A stretch of DNA of 64,000 bases from Providencia alcalifaciens (GTDB lineage: Bacteria; Pseudomonadota; Gammaproteobacteria; Enterobacterales; Enterobacteriaceae): assembly GCF_020271745.1 (NCBI RefSeq), contig NZ_CP084296.1:2604001-2668000 (forward strand), given 5' to 3'. The stretch's first letter is position 1; each line of letters begins with the position of its first letter. The position numbers and the translations under genes are program-made. Under the pieces are notes generated by a model. The model did no database searches. It saw nothing but the letters and a program-made list of their open reading frames with translations, and was not told the origin of the DNA. Positions 49,136 through 58,770 of the stretch are shown piece after piece.

Positions 49136-49822
49136 TCTCAAGTAACCCCCCCAATCCCAAACAACTCTGTCATTTGCATATTGTACGTTGAGTGCAGGTG
49201 AGAAGCTGCGTTCAGGTTCGAGCCGAGCGAAGCGAGACAGCGTTGCGCTTGCCGCAACGACCCGAAGGGCGAGGGCAAAGCCCGAGTAATCCTGCACGAC
49301 CCACCATCTCAAGTAACCCCCCCAATCCCAAACAACTCTGTCGTTTGCATATTGTACGTTGAGTGCAGGTGAGAAGCTGCGTTCAGGTTCGAGCCGAGCG
49401 AAGCGAGACAGCGTTGCGCTTGTCGCAACGACCCGAAGGGCGAGGGCAAAGCCCGAGTAATCCTGCACGACCCACCATCTCAAGTAAATCCCCAATCCCA
49501 AACAACTCTGTCATTTGCATATTGTACGTTGAGTGCAGGTGAGAAGCTGCGTTCAGGTTCGAGCCGAGCGAAGCGAGACAGCGTTGCGCTTATCGCAACG
49601 ACCCGAAGGGCGAGGGCAAAGCCCGAGTAATCCTGCACGACCCACCATCTCAAGTAAATTTCTCAATCCCAAACAACTCTGTCATTTGCATATTGTACGT
49701 TGAGTGCAGGTGAGAAGCTGCGTTCAGGTTCGAGCCGAGCGAAGCGAGACAGCGTTGCGCTTGTCGCAACGACCCGAAGGGCGAGGGCAAAGCCCAAGTA
49801 ATCCTGCACGACCCACCATCTT
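49117..49822 (+). repeat. Four tandem 171-bp repeats carrying the tRNA-Lys 3' end
   Basis: The tRNA-Lys 3' segment atcctgcacgacccacca recurs with its ctgcacgaccc at 49121, 49292, 49463, 49633 and 49804 (periods 171, 171, 170, 171). Each unit then has catctcaagtaa, a conserved caatcccaaacaactctgtc, and a GC-rich block beginning caggttcgagccgagcgaag that ends gcccgagtaatcctgcacga. The GC block holds hairpins cgttgcg / cgcaacg, cccgaaggg and gggc-aaa-gccc. The layout resembles the repeats behind tRNA-Tyr in the E. coli tyrT operon (rtT), which also begin with a tRNA 3' end. Confidence 0.9.
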
Positions 49823-49867
49823 AAGTACCCCTAAAAAACTAGCATTCCCTCGCCAGCCTAATACCAT

Positions 49868-50743
49868 TTATTCCAGATTTTCAGGAATTAACCCATTATC
49901 CTTTAAGATCCCGATAACGATTTCTTGTACTTTTAAGCCCATTGCTCGGTTATCTTGATAACCAAACAGTTTACTGGCCTTAATCATCGCTTCCATAAAA
50001 TGATCCATCAAGGAATGCAGAGATAATGCAGCTTTTTTCGCAGTACCGCAGTCAAAAATCGTTTCAGTTGCTTGAATAACACGTTCAGGCATCCATTGTT
50101 GGTAATGTTTACCATTATACCAAACATCATGTTGTGTATTTCCATGAGCAACAGTTTGCTCAAGTAAACTGAGAAAGAAGCGTTTCATGTCATTACTTCT
50201 TGACCAAGCGCTCCATAGTTCATTACGTGTTAATGCAATTGCCACTTGGTGAGCTTCAAACCAAAAATCCGTAACCAGTTCATTAAACTGATGCTCACTT
50301 AACGGTGCAGGTTTTAATACGCTAGGATTAGGCGACGGTAGTGCATCCGTGATCCCGGTTTTATCTAACAGCACCATAAAACCACGAGAGTAAGTGCGAT
50401 CTAACCCATGTTGCTGCATTTTGAGTAATCGAGAAGGTTCTGCAAATGTAAAATCAACTTTGCGCCCTTCTTCATAAATCACTAAGCAGGTGGGGTTTTC
50501 TGGCTCATTTTCACCACCATTTTCTAAATGTAATGCGATTAATGGATTGGCAATAAGGCTAACCCATTGCTTATCATTGAAAAGCGCAGTCACACCATGA
50601 CCAATGAGCTCAATATCAATGTCTGAATAGCCATCGATGTCAAATTCTCGCCCTCTAGAGCCGGTCAGTATGACAGCTTCGATTCTAGGTTCGAGTAATG
50701 AAATAGAAATTATTTTATTTAATAGCGTTGCAGGTGATTCCAT
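49868..50743 (-). CDS. ANT(6)-like aminoglycoside adenylyltransferase family protein
   Basis: A 291-residue nucleotidyltransferase. The catalytic core is TGSRGREFDIDGYSDIDIEL at residues 27-46: GS at 28-29 and the metal-binding Asp41-x-Asp43; a third acidic residue is probably Asp in KVDFTFAEP. The rest (WFEAHQVAIALTRNELWSAW, MKRFFLSLLEQTVAHG, YQQWMPERV) follows the streptomycin 6-adenylyltransferase fold family (AadE/ANT(6)). Whether it modifies a drug or another substrate is not shown. It is an extra gene between the tRNA-Lys cluster and nadA relative to E. coli, with no mobile genes beside it. Confidence 0.78.
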   Translation of the reverse strand: MESPATLLNKIISISLLEPRIEAVILTGSRGREFDIDGYSDIDIELIGHGVTALFNDKQWVSLIANPLIALHLENGGENEPENPTCLVIYEEGRKVDFTFAEPSRLLKMQQHGLDRTYSRGFMVLLDKTGITDALPSPNPSVLKPAPLSEHQFNELVTDFWFEAHQVAIALTRNELWSAWSRSNDMKRFFLSLLEQTVAHGNTQHDVWYNGKHYQQWMPERVIQATETIFDCGTAKKAALSLHSLMDHFMEAMIKASKLFGYQDNRAMGLKVQEIVIGILKDNGLIPENLE

Positions 50744-50892
50744 AACTAACCTATTGGAGTTAACAGGAGCCGCTAAGATACCGACAAATGAGGATAAAAG
50801 CGAAAAACAAATAGTGAAAAAGGGCGCTACTGTAAAATCATTCGATCATTAGGTGAAAAGGTTGGAGACATCTTAGCCAAACAAGGGTATCT

Positions 50893-50910
50893 TGTTTAGT
50901 ATATAAAACA
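50893..50910. promoter_or_regulatory. NadR-like operator before nadA
   Basis: tgttta-gtatat-aaaaca: fits the NadR box TGTTTA-N6-TAAACA with one mismatch. It is 74 bp before the nadA start and predicts repression when NAD is plentiful. Confidence 0.65.
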
Positions 50911-50983
50911 AAAATATGCAGAATTAGGGTTTTTATGAATATTTTTGCGCATAAAATAACTTTCTGCTAAACAGAGGCGAGAA

Positions 50984-52024
50984 ATGAGCGAGTTTATCGA
51001 TTTTGACCATGCTGTTTATCCTTTTCCTCCTAAGCCAGCACGGTTAACTCCCGATCAAAAAGCATTTTATCGTGAGCATATTAAGCAATTATTGGTCGAA
51101 AGAAATGCGGTGATTGTAGCCCATTACTACACTGATCCTGAAATACAAGCATTAGCTGAAGAAACAGGTGGCTGTGTTGCTGACTCCCTTGAAATGGCGC
51201 GTTTTGGCGCTCGACATGATGCATCAACCCTTGTTGTTGCGGGCGTACGATTTATGGGGGAAACAGCCAAAATCCTAAGCCCAGAAAAAAATGTCTTGAT
51301 GCCAACACTCGACGCACAATGCTCGCTGGATATTGGCTGCCCAGATGAAGAATTTGCCCGCTTTTGTGATGCTCATCCAGACAGAACCGTGGTGGTGTAT
51401 GCGAACACGTCAGCGGCTGTAAAAGCCCGTGCAGACTGGGTCGTGACCTCCAGTATTGCAGTGGAGCTGATTGAACACTTAGACAGCCTTGGAGAAAAGA
51501 TCATTTGGGCGCCGGATAAGCACTTAGGGCGTTATGTGCAACAACAAACGGGCGCGGATATTTTGTGTTGGCAAGGGGCCTGTATCGTTCACGATGAATT
51601 TAAGACCCAATCATTAGAGAAAATGAAAGCCATGTATCCTGAAGCGGCGGTACTGGTTCATCCTGAGTCGCCTCAAGCCATTGTAGATTTAGCGGATGCT
51701 GTCGGTTCAACTAGTCAACTGATTAAAGCTGCACAAACTTTGTCTAATCCATCCATGATAGTGGCAACCGATAAGGGCATTTTTTATAAAATGCAGCAAG
51801 CATGCCCAGATAAGTCACTGTATATCGCTCCAACGGCAGGTGAGGGTGCAACATGCCGTACTTGTGCTCATTGTCCTTGGATGGCGATGAATGGCTTACA
51901 GGCAATTACAGCGGCTTTAGAAGGTAATGGTCTCGAACATCAAATTCATGTAGATACACAGCTGCGTGAAAAAGCCCTATTACCACTAGATAAAATGCTA
52001 AAGTTTGCAGAAAGTCTAAAATAA
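50984..52024 (+). CDS. nadA: Quinolinate synthase
   Basis: Condenses iminoaspartate with dihydroxyacetone phosphate to quinolinate in de novo NAD synthesis. The 346 residues match E. coli NadA (347), with 4Fe-4S Cys ligands in [21 protein letters not shown] and the [10 protein letters not shown] segment. It precedes pnuC by 95 bp, so both NAD functions are probably controlled together. GAGGCGAG precedes the ATG. Confidence 0.97.
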   Translation: MSEFIDFDHAVYPFPPKPARLTPDQKAFYREHIKQLLVERNAVIVAHYYTDPEIQALAEETGGCVADSLEMARFGARHDASTLVVAGVRFMGETAKILSPEKNVLMPTLDAQCSLDIGCPDEEFARFCDAHPDRTVVVYANTSAAVKARADWVVTSSIAVELIEHLDSLGEKIIWAPDKHLGRYVQQQTGADILCWQGACIVHDEFKTQSLEKMKAMYPEAAVLVHPESPQAIVDLADAVGSTSQLIKAAQTLSNPSMIVATDKGIFYKMQQACPDKSLYIAPTAGEGATCRTCAHCPWMAMNGLQAITAALEGNGLEHQIHVDTQLREKALLPLDKMLKFAESLK

Positions 52025-52119
52025 TAACGAAGAGTGAGTGGTTTAATTTTAAATAAGTTAACCGTGTGATATTGATGAGCAATGCTATTTTAACGATGAA
52101 TGATAAATAGGATTTAAAA

Positions 52120-52842
52120 ATGGAGTTTTTTAGCACCGCAAATACGTTAGTGCAGATCCCTGTATGGGGAACGGTTTATGACCTTTCGTATATTGAAGCT
52201 GTTGGCACAATAGCGGGTTTATTGTGCATTCTATTGGCAAGCTTTGAAAAAACCATTAACTACTTGTTTGGTCTCATTAACGTGACCTTATTTGCAGTGA
52301 TTTTTTTTCAAATTCAGTTATATGCTAATTTGCTTTTACAGGTATTTTTCTTCGGAGCCAATATTTATGGTTGGTATGCGTGGAGTCGAGTATCAAACTC
52401 CCAAGAAGCAGAATTGAAAATCCGCTGGCTAAGCCTTCCTAAAGCGTTAGTAACGCTGGTCATTTCAGTTTTAGCTATTATTTTCCTCACCTTTAATATT
52501 GATGCTGTATTTGGACGTCTTGCTGCTTGGGCGGTTGAATTATTAAACCTCTTTGGTGCTAATTTAACTTTACCAACATTAGACCCAGATGCTTTCCCAT
52601 TCTGGGATTCCACAATGACAGTGTTATCTGTAGTTGCGATGATTTTAATGACCCGCAAGTATGTCGAAAACTGGCTACTTTGGGTGGTAATTAACGTTAT
52701 TAGCATTGTGATTTTCTTTATCCAAGGCGTTTATGCAATGTCGCTGGAATATTTAATTCTACTTGGCATCGCATTGAATGGTTCTCGGTTGTGGATCAAA
52801 TCTGCAAAAGAAAATGGTTCAACGGCGCTATCTCGTGATTAA
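52120..52842 (+). CDS. pnuC: Nicotinamide riboside transporter PnuC
   Basis: Inner-membrane facilitator for nicotinamide riboside. The 240 residues have about seven helices and family motifs EAVGTIAGLLCILLASFEKTINYLFGLINV, YGWYAWSR and the C-terminal helix pair ending ALNGSRLWIKSA. The substrate is trapped after entry by NadR kinase in relatives. It has AGGAT upstream and a terminator downstream. Confidence 0.95.
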   Translation: MEFFSTANTLVQIPVWGTVYDLSYIEAVGTIAGLLCILLASFEKTINYLFGLINVTLFAVIFFQIQLYANLLLQVFFFGANIYGWYAWSRVSNSQEAELKIRWLSLPKALVTLVISVLAIIFLTFNIDAVFGRLAAWAVELLNLFGANLTLPTLDPDAFPFWDSTMTVLSVVAMILMTRKYVENWLLWVVINVISIVIFFIQGVYAMSLEYLILLGIALNGSRLWIKSAKENGSTALSRD

Positions 52843-52898
52843 GCATTTTATTGAGACTGTGCTTGTTGAAGCTATAGCTCAATAGGAAAAAATGCAAA

Positions 52899-52942
52899 AA
52901 ACGGCTAAAGTAACATCATCGTTATTTAGCCGTTTCTTTATA
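52899..52942 (+). terminator. Terminator of nadA-pnuC
   Basis: Stem aaacggctaaa / tttagccgttt with an inner gtaac / gttat pairing, then a T-rich tail. Confidence 0.85.
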
Positions 52943-53189
52943 TTTTTACTCTGCATTATCCCTCAACTGTTTAGCTATTGTGCTAGATATCACTGTTTCA
53001 CCTCATTTTATAATCAGAAGCGGAATAATGAGTGATTATCTCGCTATTTTGGCTGTTTACAGATGGCTAGGGAACAGTTAGATTGAAAATTCGATACCTG
53101 TCGCATTTTAAGTTAATTGTTAGCTATTGAGACTCAAAAAGGTATGTAATTCAACTTTAGGAAAAATAATAAACATTGGATATACCAGT
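52943..53189 (+). promoter_or_regulatory. Upstream region of aroG
   Basis: About 250 bp with no gene. It should hold the aroG promoter and possibly a TyrR site, but I could not identify a convincing TGTAAA-N6-TTTACA box. No zitB gene is present between pnuC and aroG, unlike E. coli. Confidence 0.45.
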
Positions 53190-54245
53190 ATGAACTATCA
53201 GAACGATGACGTCAGAGTAAAACAAATCAAAGAATTATTACCCCCTATTGCACTGCTTGAAAAATTTCCAGCAACCGATAAAGCGGCGTTTACCGTTCAT
53301 GAAGCTCGTCATGCTATTCATAATATCCTAGTAGGGAAAGATGACCGTCTAGTCGTTGTCATTGGTCCATGTTCTATTCATGATACAAAAGCGGCTTTGG
53401 AATATGCTGAGCGCTTGAAAAAACTTCGTGAAGAGTTAAAAGATTCTTTAGAAATTGTGATGCGTGTTTATTTTGAAAAACCACGTACGACGGTTGGTTG
53501 GAAAGGGTTAATTAACGATCCTCATATGGATCACAGTTTTGATATTAACGAAGGCTTACGTATTGCGCGTGAACTGTTGCTAACGATTAATGACCAAGGC
53601 TTACCAACAGCAGGTGAATTCCTCGATGTGATCAGCCCACAATATGTGGCTGATCTAATGAGCTGGGGTGCTATTGGTGCGCGTACCACTGAATCACAAA
53701 TCCACCGTGAATTAGCATCCGGTTTATCTTGCCCTGTTGGGTTTAAAAACGGAACCGATGGCACGATTAAAATTGCGATTGATGCCATTAACTCAGCACG
53801 CTCGGCACACAGTTTCTTATCTGTCACTAAATGGGGGCACTCAGCGATTGTGAATACAAGTGGAAATCCTGATTGCCATATTATTTTACGTGGCGGTAAA
53901 ACGCCAAATTACAGCGCTGAACATGTTAAAGATGTACGTGAAGGGCTGACCAATGCAGGGCTTATCCCAAGTATTATGATCGACTTTAGCCATGCTAACA
54001 GCAGCAAGAAGTTTGAAAAACAGATGGAAGTTGCAACGGATGTCAGCGCACAGCTGAGCAATGGCGACCGCTCAATTACGGGCGTGATGATCGAAAGCCA
54101 CTTAGTTGAAGGTAACCAGAATTTAGAATCAGGCGAGCTTTTGGTTTACGGTAAGAGTGTCACGGATGCGTGTATTGGTTGGGATGATACCGAAAAAGTA
54201 TTGCGTCAGTTATCGGATGCGGTGATTGCTCGTCGTCAAAAGTAA
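53190..54245 (+). CDS. aroG: 3-deoxy-7-phosphoheptulonate synthase, AroG type
   Basis: First step of aromatic amino acid synthesis: PEP plus erythrose-4-P to DAHP. The 351 residues align with E. coli AroG from MNYQNDDVRVKQIKELLPP; active-site segments are VVIGPCSIHD, RVYFEKPRTTVGWKG, ARTTESQIHRELASGLSCPVGFKNGTDG and MIDFSHANSSK. The AroG type is usually inhibited by phenylalanine. A frame starting at 53127 is longer than the family and not supported. Confidence 0.96.
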   Translation: MNYQNDDVRVKQIKELLPPIALLEKFPATDKAAFTVHEARHAIHNILVGKDDRLVVVIGPCSIHDTKAALEYAERLKKLREELKDSLEIVMRVYFEKPRTTVGWKGLINDPHMDHSFDINEGLRIARELLLTINDQGLPTAGEFLDVISPQYVADLMSWGAIGARTTESQIHRELASGLSCPVGFKNGTDGTIKIAIDAINSARSAHSFLSVTKWGHSAIVNTSGNPDCHIILRGGKTPNYSAEHVKDVREGLTNAGLIPSIMIDFSHANSSKKFEKQMEVATDVSAQLSNGDRSITGVMIESHLVEGNQNLESGELLVYGKSVTDACIGWDDTEKVLRQLSDAVIARRQK

Positions 54246-54276
54246 TCCATAAAATACAAATTTGATAGCATGAATG

Positions 54277-54312
54277 AAAGCCAGTTCGTTGTTCTAGGAA
54301 CTGGCTTTTTTG
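54277..54312. terminator. Terminator between aroG and the convergent membrane-protein gene
   Basis: Stem aaagccagttc / gaactggcttt with a 10-nt loop and a T-run to the right. Confidence 0.9.
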
Positions 54313-54315
54313 TGA

Positions 54316-55056
54316 CTATTTTTGCACTCTGCTTAATAATTTTTCAATATTTGCCTGATCTTCAGAAGTCATATTGGCAGGATTGGCTGAGAGCTGAATG
54401 TCTGAACCTTCCACTTTAGCGGTGAAAAATAATTTTCCTTTTTCACTTTTTACGTAGAACACATCTTTGAGTGGAATACGGTAACAATAAGCAAAGATAT
54501 TTGGGCGAATATAGAAATGTGCATCTTTGATAGCCAAGTAGGTCGTGGTACTGGCTTTTTTACCAAAGAAACCTAAGAGAATTGCCAGTACGAATAAAAA
54601 CATGCCTAGGCTTTGGCTTAAGACAATCAATACAATACCTAAAATCGCAATCGGGAATACCATCATTGTATTGCTGCGTTTATTCATCGGGATACTGACG
54701 TCGAAAGGCACATTAATGGTGGTATCAAATGGCGTGAGTTGGTGGTAACGCCAGCGAATGGCAGAAAAAACCATACCCATCGCAAACACAATAGTAATTG
54801 GCATGAGCGCGACACTGCTGACTATCGCAAGAACAATAGCGAATGTAGGTTTATAATTGAGAACCATCATGCTGACGATTTGCAGTGGGAAGCTGACACA
54901 CGCAATAATCATCAATGTTCTCATCAAATCAGGGTTGGAACTACCCGCAGGTCCTTCAAGAGTCATTTCCCCGGTTTGTAGCATATACAGTAGCGCACCT
55001 AAAATACTGGCGCTGAGGATTAGCCCCACCCAGACATAAAGATTAAACTTATTCAT
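54316..55056 (-). CDS. Unrecognised inner-membrane protein
   Basis: A 246-residue protein. I see about five hydrophobic segments: about 8-27, 45-65, 70-98, 131-150 and 150-165. The C-terminal third (YLAIKDAHFYIRPNIFAYCYRIPLKDVFYVKSEKGKLFFTAKVEGSDIQLSANP) is soluble and beta-rich, similar in style to PH-like or bPH domains that follow membrane segments. No family is recognised and no neighbour links it to a pathway; it sits between aroG and gpmA, with the opposite orientation to aroG. Confidence 0.75.
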   Translation of the reverse strand: MNKFNLYVWVGLILSASILGALLYMLQTGEMTLEGPAGSSNPDLMRTLMIIACVSFPLQIVSMMVLNYKPTFAIVLAIVSSVALMPITIVFAMGMVFSAIRWRYHQLTPFDTTINVPFDVSIPMNKRSNTMMVFPIAILGIVLIVLSQSLGMFLFVLAILLGFFGKKASTTTYLAIKDAHFYIRPNIFAYCYRIPLKDVFYVKSEKGKLFFTAKVEGSDIQLSANPANMTSEDQANIEKLLSRVQK

Positions 55057-55174
55057 TTTTTGGATTTATCAACCTTTCAGTGAATTTTTCCCTATGATAA
55101 TCGGTTATCGGTATTTTCGACACTCCGAGGTAATGGATTTTATAATCAAATATGAAAAAGAGAGAAAAATACCA

Positions 55175-55205
55175 ATAAAAAAGGGCTAAGCCATCGGCTT
55201 AACCC
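55175..55205 (-). terminator. Terminator of gpmA
   Basis: On the minus strand gggttaagcc-gatg-gcttagccc is followed by a run of T residues; it is 38 bp after the gpmA stop. Confidence 0.88.
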
Positions 55206-55242
55206 TCAATTCAATCCGTTAGGTATAGAGAGAAGTCAGTAA

Positions 55243-55995
55243 TTACTTCGCTTTACCTTGGTTTGCAACCGCGGCTTGTTTTGCTGCGATTTCGTCTTGG
55301 TTACCCAGATAGTAGCGTTTGATTGGTTTCATGTTCTCATCGAACTCATAAACCAGCGGCACTGCTGTTGGGATGTTCAGGTTCAGAATCTCTTCTTCAC
55401 CCATGTTGTCCAAGTATTTAACCAGAGCACGCAGTGAGTTACCGTGAGCGGCAATGATCACTTTCTCACCTTTTTCAACACGTGGCTTAATCACTTCTTC
55501 CCAGTAAGGAACAACGCGATCGATAGTGGTTGCTAAGCTTTCAGTCACTGGTAATTCAGATGGTTTTAAGTTTGCGTAACGTGGGTCGTGACCAGGGAAA
55601 CGCTCATCATCTTTAGTCAGGTCTGGTGGCGTAATTGCAAAACCGCGACGCCACAGTTTCACTTGCTCATCACCGTATTTTGCAGCGGTTTCTGATTTGT
55701 CTAGGCCTTGTAGTGCACCGTAGTGACGCTCGTTCAATTTCCAGCTTTTTTCAACTGGCAGCCATTGCTGTTCAACTTGATCCAGAATGTTCCATAAGGT
55801 GTGGATGGCACGTTTTAGAACAGAGGTATAAGCGAAATCAAAAACAAAACCTTCTTTTTTCAGCAGTTGACCTGCATTTTTGGCTTCTTCACGACCTTTC
55901 TCTGACAGTTCTACATCAGTCCAACCGGTGAAGCGGTTTTCTTTGTTCCACTCACTCTCACCGTGTCTTACTAAAACCAGTTTAGTTACAGCCAT
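55243..55995 (-). CDS. gpmA: 2,3-bisphosphoglycerate-dependent phosphoglycerate mutase
   Basis: Interconverts 3- and 2-phosphoglycerate in glycolysis. 250 residues, as in E. coli. The phospho-His is in [20 protein letters not shown] and the second His in [17 protein letters not shown]. The start MAVTKLVLV at 55995 is chosen; the frame extends to 56022 without family support. Confidence 0.98.
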   Translation of the reverse strand: MAVTKLVLVRHGESEWNKENRFTGWTDVELSEKGREEAKNAGQLLKKEGFVFDFAYTSVLKRAIHTLWNILDQVEQQWLPVEKSWKLNERHYGALQGLDKSETAAKYGDEQVKLWRRGFAITPPDLTKDDERFPGHDPRYANLKPSELPVTESLATTIDRVVPYWEEVIKPRVEKGEKVIIAAHGNSLRALVKYLDNMGEEEILNLNIPTAVPLVYEFDENMKPIKRYYLGNQDEIAAKQAAVANQGKAK

Positions 55996-56368
55996 AGCTA
56001 AAACTCCTATCAGTACATTCAAATTAGAAATGAATTATTGCTGACCTACATTATAGGGATAGTCGTCCCGAACGCTAGTGACAACATGACGTTTTCTCAG
56101 TTTCAAATCAAAAAAATCAATAATATCTAGGGATTAGTTATTTTAATTTAACTTAAGATTAGGCGAAACGATTTAGTCTGTTAGATGTTTTAACACCGTG
56201 TCACTGGCTTAGTAAATCAGAAGGTATGGCATAGATTTAACCCTAAGTGAATCGATACAGCAAGTGAAAAATTCAATATTAATATGTGCTGGATTAATTT
56301 ATTGGAAAATTGGGTAAGCGGTAATAAATGATGCTGGTAAGTAAATACTTACCAGCAAGATAATAGGA
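55996..56368. promoter_or_regulatory. gpmA promoter region and modF 3' flank
   Basis: About 370 bp with no gene. A perfect 12-bp inverted repeat, tgctggtaagta / tacttaccagca, with a 2-nt centre at 56332-56357 lies just past the modF stop and may end that transcript, though the T-run is weak. The gpmA promoter lies toward 56000-56150. Confidence 0.5.
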
Positions 56369-57847
56369 TTATAATTCTGAGACGATTTCAATATCGTACC
56401 GGTATTTATCCCCATCAGGGACAAATTTTAGTCGATGGGTAATGCATGATGGGGCATCTTCTTGGTGATGTGACACAAATAACAACTGGGTATTTCCTCG
56501 GCTAAGCATGATATCGATAAAACGCAGTACCAGCAGGCGATTTAGCCCATCAAGCCCTTGAAGAGGTTCATCCAAAATAAGCATGGTAGGGTGTTTAACC
56601 AAAGCGCGAGCAATTAGAATTAATCGTTGTTGGCCCCATGATAAGCTATGAAATGGTTGTTGGGCCGTTTGTGGTGCAAATCCAAGTAATGCTAGCCATT
56701 CATAAGCTAATTGAACTTGGCGGTCTGAAGGGGTTTGGTACAGACCAATGGAGTCATGGAAACCGGAAATAATCACGTTAATCACACTAGTTGCCACGCG
56801 ATACTCTTGATGAATGCTGTTACTGACATAGCCAATGTGACGTTTAATATCCCAAATAGTTTCTCCACTACCTCGGCGGCGTCCAAATAGCGTTAAATCA
56901 TTGCTATAACCTTGAGGGTGGTCTCCGGTGATTAAGCTTAATAATGTGGATTTACCTGCACCGTTTTCACCGATAATTTGCCAATGCTCACCAGGGTTAA
57001 CCTGCCAGTTTAGCCCATGCAAAATGGGCTTATCGTTGTAGCTCACGATCCCATTATTTAAAACAATACGTGGTGTCTCTGTGTCTAGAGCCTCTTCAAC
57101 CGTGGGGTCTTCTTGTTCAGGAATCGTAAGTTGCTTGATTTTTTCACTGTGTTGTAGCTGGTGGATTAAGGTGTTAGCAAGCACTGACTCTCTATCTCCA
57201 CTTAGAGTGAGTTTACAGTCAGCGACAACGCCAAGGTGTTCAACAAAATCAGGGATCTCATCAAATCGATTGAGAACTAACACCAAAGTGAGACCTTTAT
57301 CATGCAGGCTAAATAGTAGTTCGCTAAGGTTGCTTCGTGAATAGATATCTAAGCCATCAAAGGGTTCATCGAGGATCAGTAAGTCTGGAGAGCTCATCAA
57401 AGTTTGGCACAGTAAGACTTTGCGAGTTTCCCCAGTAGACAGATATTTAAAGCGGCGTGATAGCAAGTCGCTGATACCAAATTTAGCCGCAAGTTCTAAG
57501 CACAATTCATTATCTTTATGATGAAGTTGAATAATTTCCGCAGCAGTAAAGCCAGTATCTTCTTCATCATCACTGAGTAAGTCGGTGTTATTACGTTGCC
57601 ACTCTTGTGCGATAATTTTTTGTAGTTGCTCAAAAGAGAGGCGAATAGGGGACTTAAAGCCACTTTGGGTGATACCTGAAAGGGATTGCAACTCCCCAGA
57701 GAGTACGCGTGCTAGCGATGATTTTCCGCTACCATTGGCACCAATAAAAGCCCAGCTTTCACCCGAATGAATTTCGAGATGAGGAATATCGAGCGTTTGG
57801 GTCTCGCTCAGCTTAAAGCACCCATTTTGTATTTTTATCGAGCTCAT
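56369..57847 (-). CDS. modF: ModF, dual-domain ABC ATPase linked to molybdate
   Basis: A 492-residue cytoplasmic protein with two ABC ATPase domains. Domain 1 has Walker A GANGSGKSS, signature STGETRK and Walker B LLILDEPFDG; domain 2 has GENGAGKSTLLSLITGDHPQGYSND, SWGQQRLI and MLILDEPLQG. It matches E. coli ModF along its length (LSFEQLQKIIAQEWQRNNTD). No membrane part is present; its role is unclear, possibly linked to molybdenum metabolism. It follows modE by 134 bp. Confidence 0.95.
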   Translation of the reverse strand: MSSIKIQNGCFKLSETQTLDIPHLEIHSGESWAFIGANGSGKSSLARVLSGELQSLSGITQSGFKSPIRLSFEQLQKIIAQEWQRNNTDLLSDDEEDTGFTAAEIIQLHHKDNELCLELAAKFGISDLLSRRFKYLSTGETRKVLLCQTLMSSPDLLILDEPFDGLDIYSRSNLSELLFSLHDKGLTLVLVLNRFDEIPDFVEHLGVVADCKLTLSGDRESVLANTLIHQLQHSEKIKQLTIPEQEDPTVEEALDTETPRIVLNNGIVSYNDKPILHGLNWQVNPGEHWQIIGENGAGKSTLLSLITGDHPQGYSNDLTLFGRRRGSGETIWDIKRHIGYVSNSIHQEYRVATSVINVIISGFHDSIGLYQTPSDRQVQLAYEWLALLGFAPQTAQQPFHSLSWGQQRLILIARALVKHPTMLILDEPLQGLDGLNRLLVLRFIDIMLSRGNTQLLFVSHHQEDAPSCITHRLKFVPDGDKYRYDIEIVSEL

Positions 57848-57958
57848 TTAGCTTCCTTATCATTGATGTGCCTGCTACCACAAATAATCAGGTTTACAAG
57901 TAAAGTCAATAAGTCGACATGCAGGGGAAGCTAAAAAATAGTAAATCAGGAGCAATAT

Positions 57959-57979
57959 TAGGGGCGTTAACCCCTAAAA
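57959..57979 (-). other. Small palindrome between modE and modF
   Basis: ttaggggcgttaacccctaa: an inverted repeat (aggggttaacgcccct on the minus strand) without a T-run. A weak terminator or attenuator is possible. Confidence 0.4.
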
Positions 57980-57981
57980 AT

Positions 57982-58770
57982 CTAACAAAGTGTAGCGATA
58001 ATCACTTGATCAGCATTAAATAGTGCGGTGATCGGGTCGTTAATTGCCAATTTTAACGCATCAACCTCTTGATTTGATAAGGTGGAGCAGAGTGTTTCTC
58101 CACCCGCTAAAGTGACAAGGATTTCGCTGTTTTCAGGACCTCTTTCGAGGGTTGAAACGGTACCAGCCAGTTGATTATCAAAATGGGTCTCGCTTGGTTG
58201 TTTGGTCAGTTTGACCCACGGCGCTTTAATCAGGGCGAGGACTTCTTTTCCTTCAACTAAGCCAAGGCGGTTAGCGCTAGATTCGGTGAGTGCGGCGTTA
58301 ATGACAGTTTTCTTGTCGGCCAGTTTCACTTGAACATGCTGTAAAACATGGTTGTGATCTCGTGCAATCAGAGTACCGAAAAATTGGTTGCGGGCACTGG
58401 TTTGCAATGAAAAGCGAGAAATTGCAGCGAGCAAGCTATCAAGGGGCAGGCTATCATCTTTGAGCACATCAAAGGCTTTTTGTTGAATTTGCCCCAGCAA
58501 ATCATAGAGCTGGATTAATCTTTCCCCATACTGGGTGAGTGTGGTTCCGCCGCCACCTTTGCCTCCGGTTGATCTATCTAACAGAATGTCATCGGTGAGT
58601 TGGTTCATTTCATTGATGGCATCCCACGCACTTTTATAACTGATCCCTGCAAGTTTAGCGCCTTGGCTAATCGATCCTGTTGCTTTTATCTGCTTTAATA
58701 GCGCAATTCGGCGAGGGTCGGCAAATAAACTTCCCTGTAGCTTCAATGTAAGTAAGATTTCGGCCTGCAT
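57982..58770 (-). CDS. modE: Molybdate-responsive regulator ModE
   Basis: 262 residues: N-terminal winged helix (about 1-120, LLKQIKATGSISQGAKLAGISYKSAWDAINEMN and GGKGGGGTTLTQYGERL) and two C-terminal Mop domains that bind molybdate (SARNQFFGTLIA and SANRLGLVEGKEVLALIKAPWVKL). It represses modABC when molybdate is bound; a matching operator precedes modA. It is divergent from acrZ. Confidence 0.97.
   Translation of the reverse strand: MQAEILLTLKLQGSLFADPRRIALLKQIKATGSISQGAKLAGISYKSAWDAINEMNQLTDDILLDRSTGGKGGGGTTLTQYGERLIQLYDLLGQIQQKAFDVLKDDSLPLDSLLAAISRFSLQTSARNQFFGTLIARDHNHVLQHVQVKLADKKTVINAALTESSANRLGLVEGKEVLALIKAPWVKLTKQPSETHFDNQLAGTVSTLERGPENSEILVTLAGGETLCSTLSNQEVDALKLAINDPITALFNADQVIIATLC

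Noticed and set aside
49094-49501. 135-codon minus-strand reading frame over the tRNA repeat region
   Set aside because: It is built of the 171-bp repeat and the antisense of tRNA-Lys, has internal repeats only because the DNA repeats, and lacks a ribosome-binding site.
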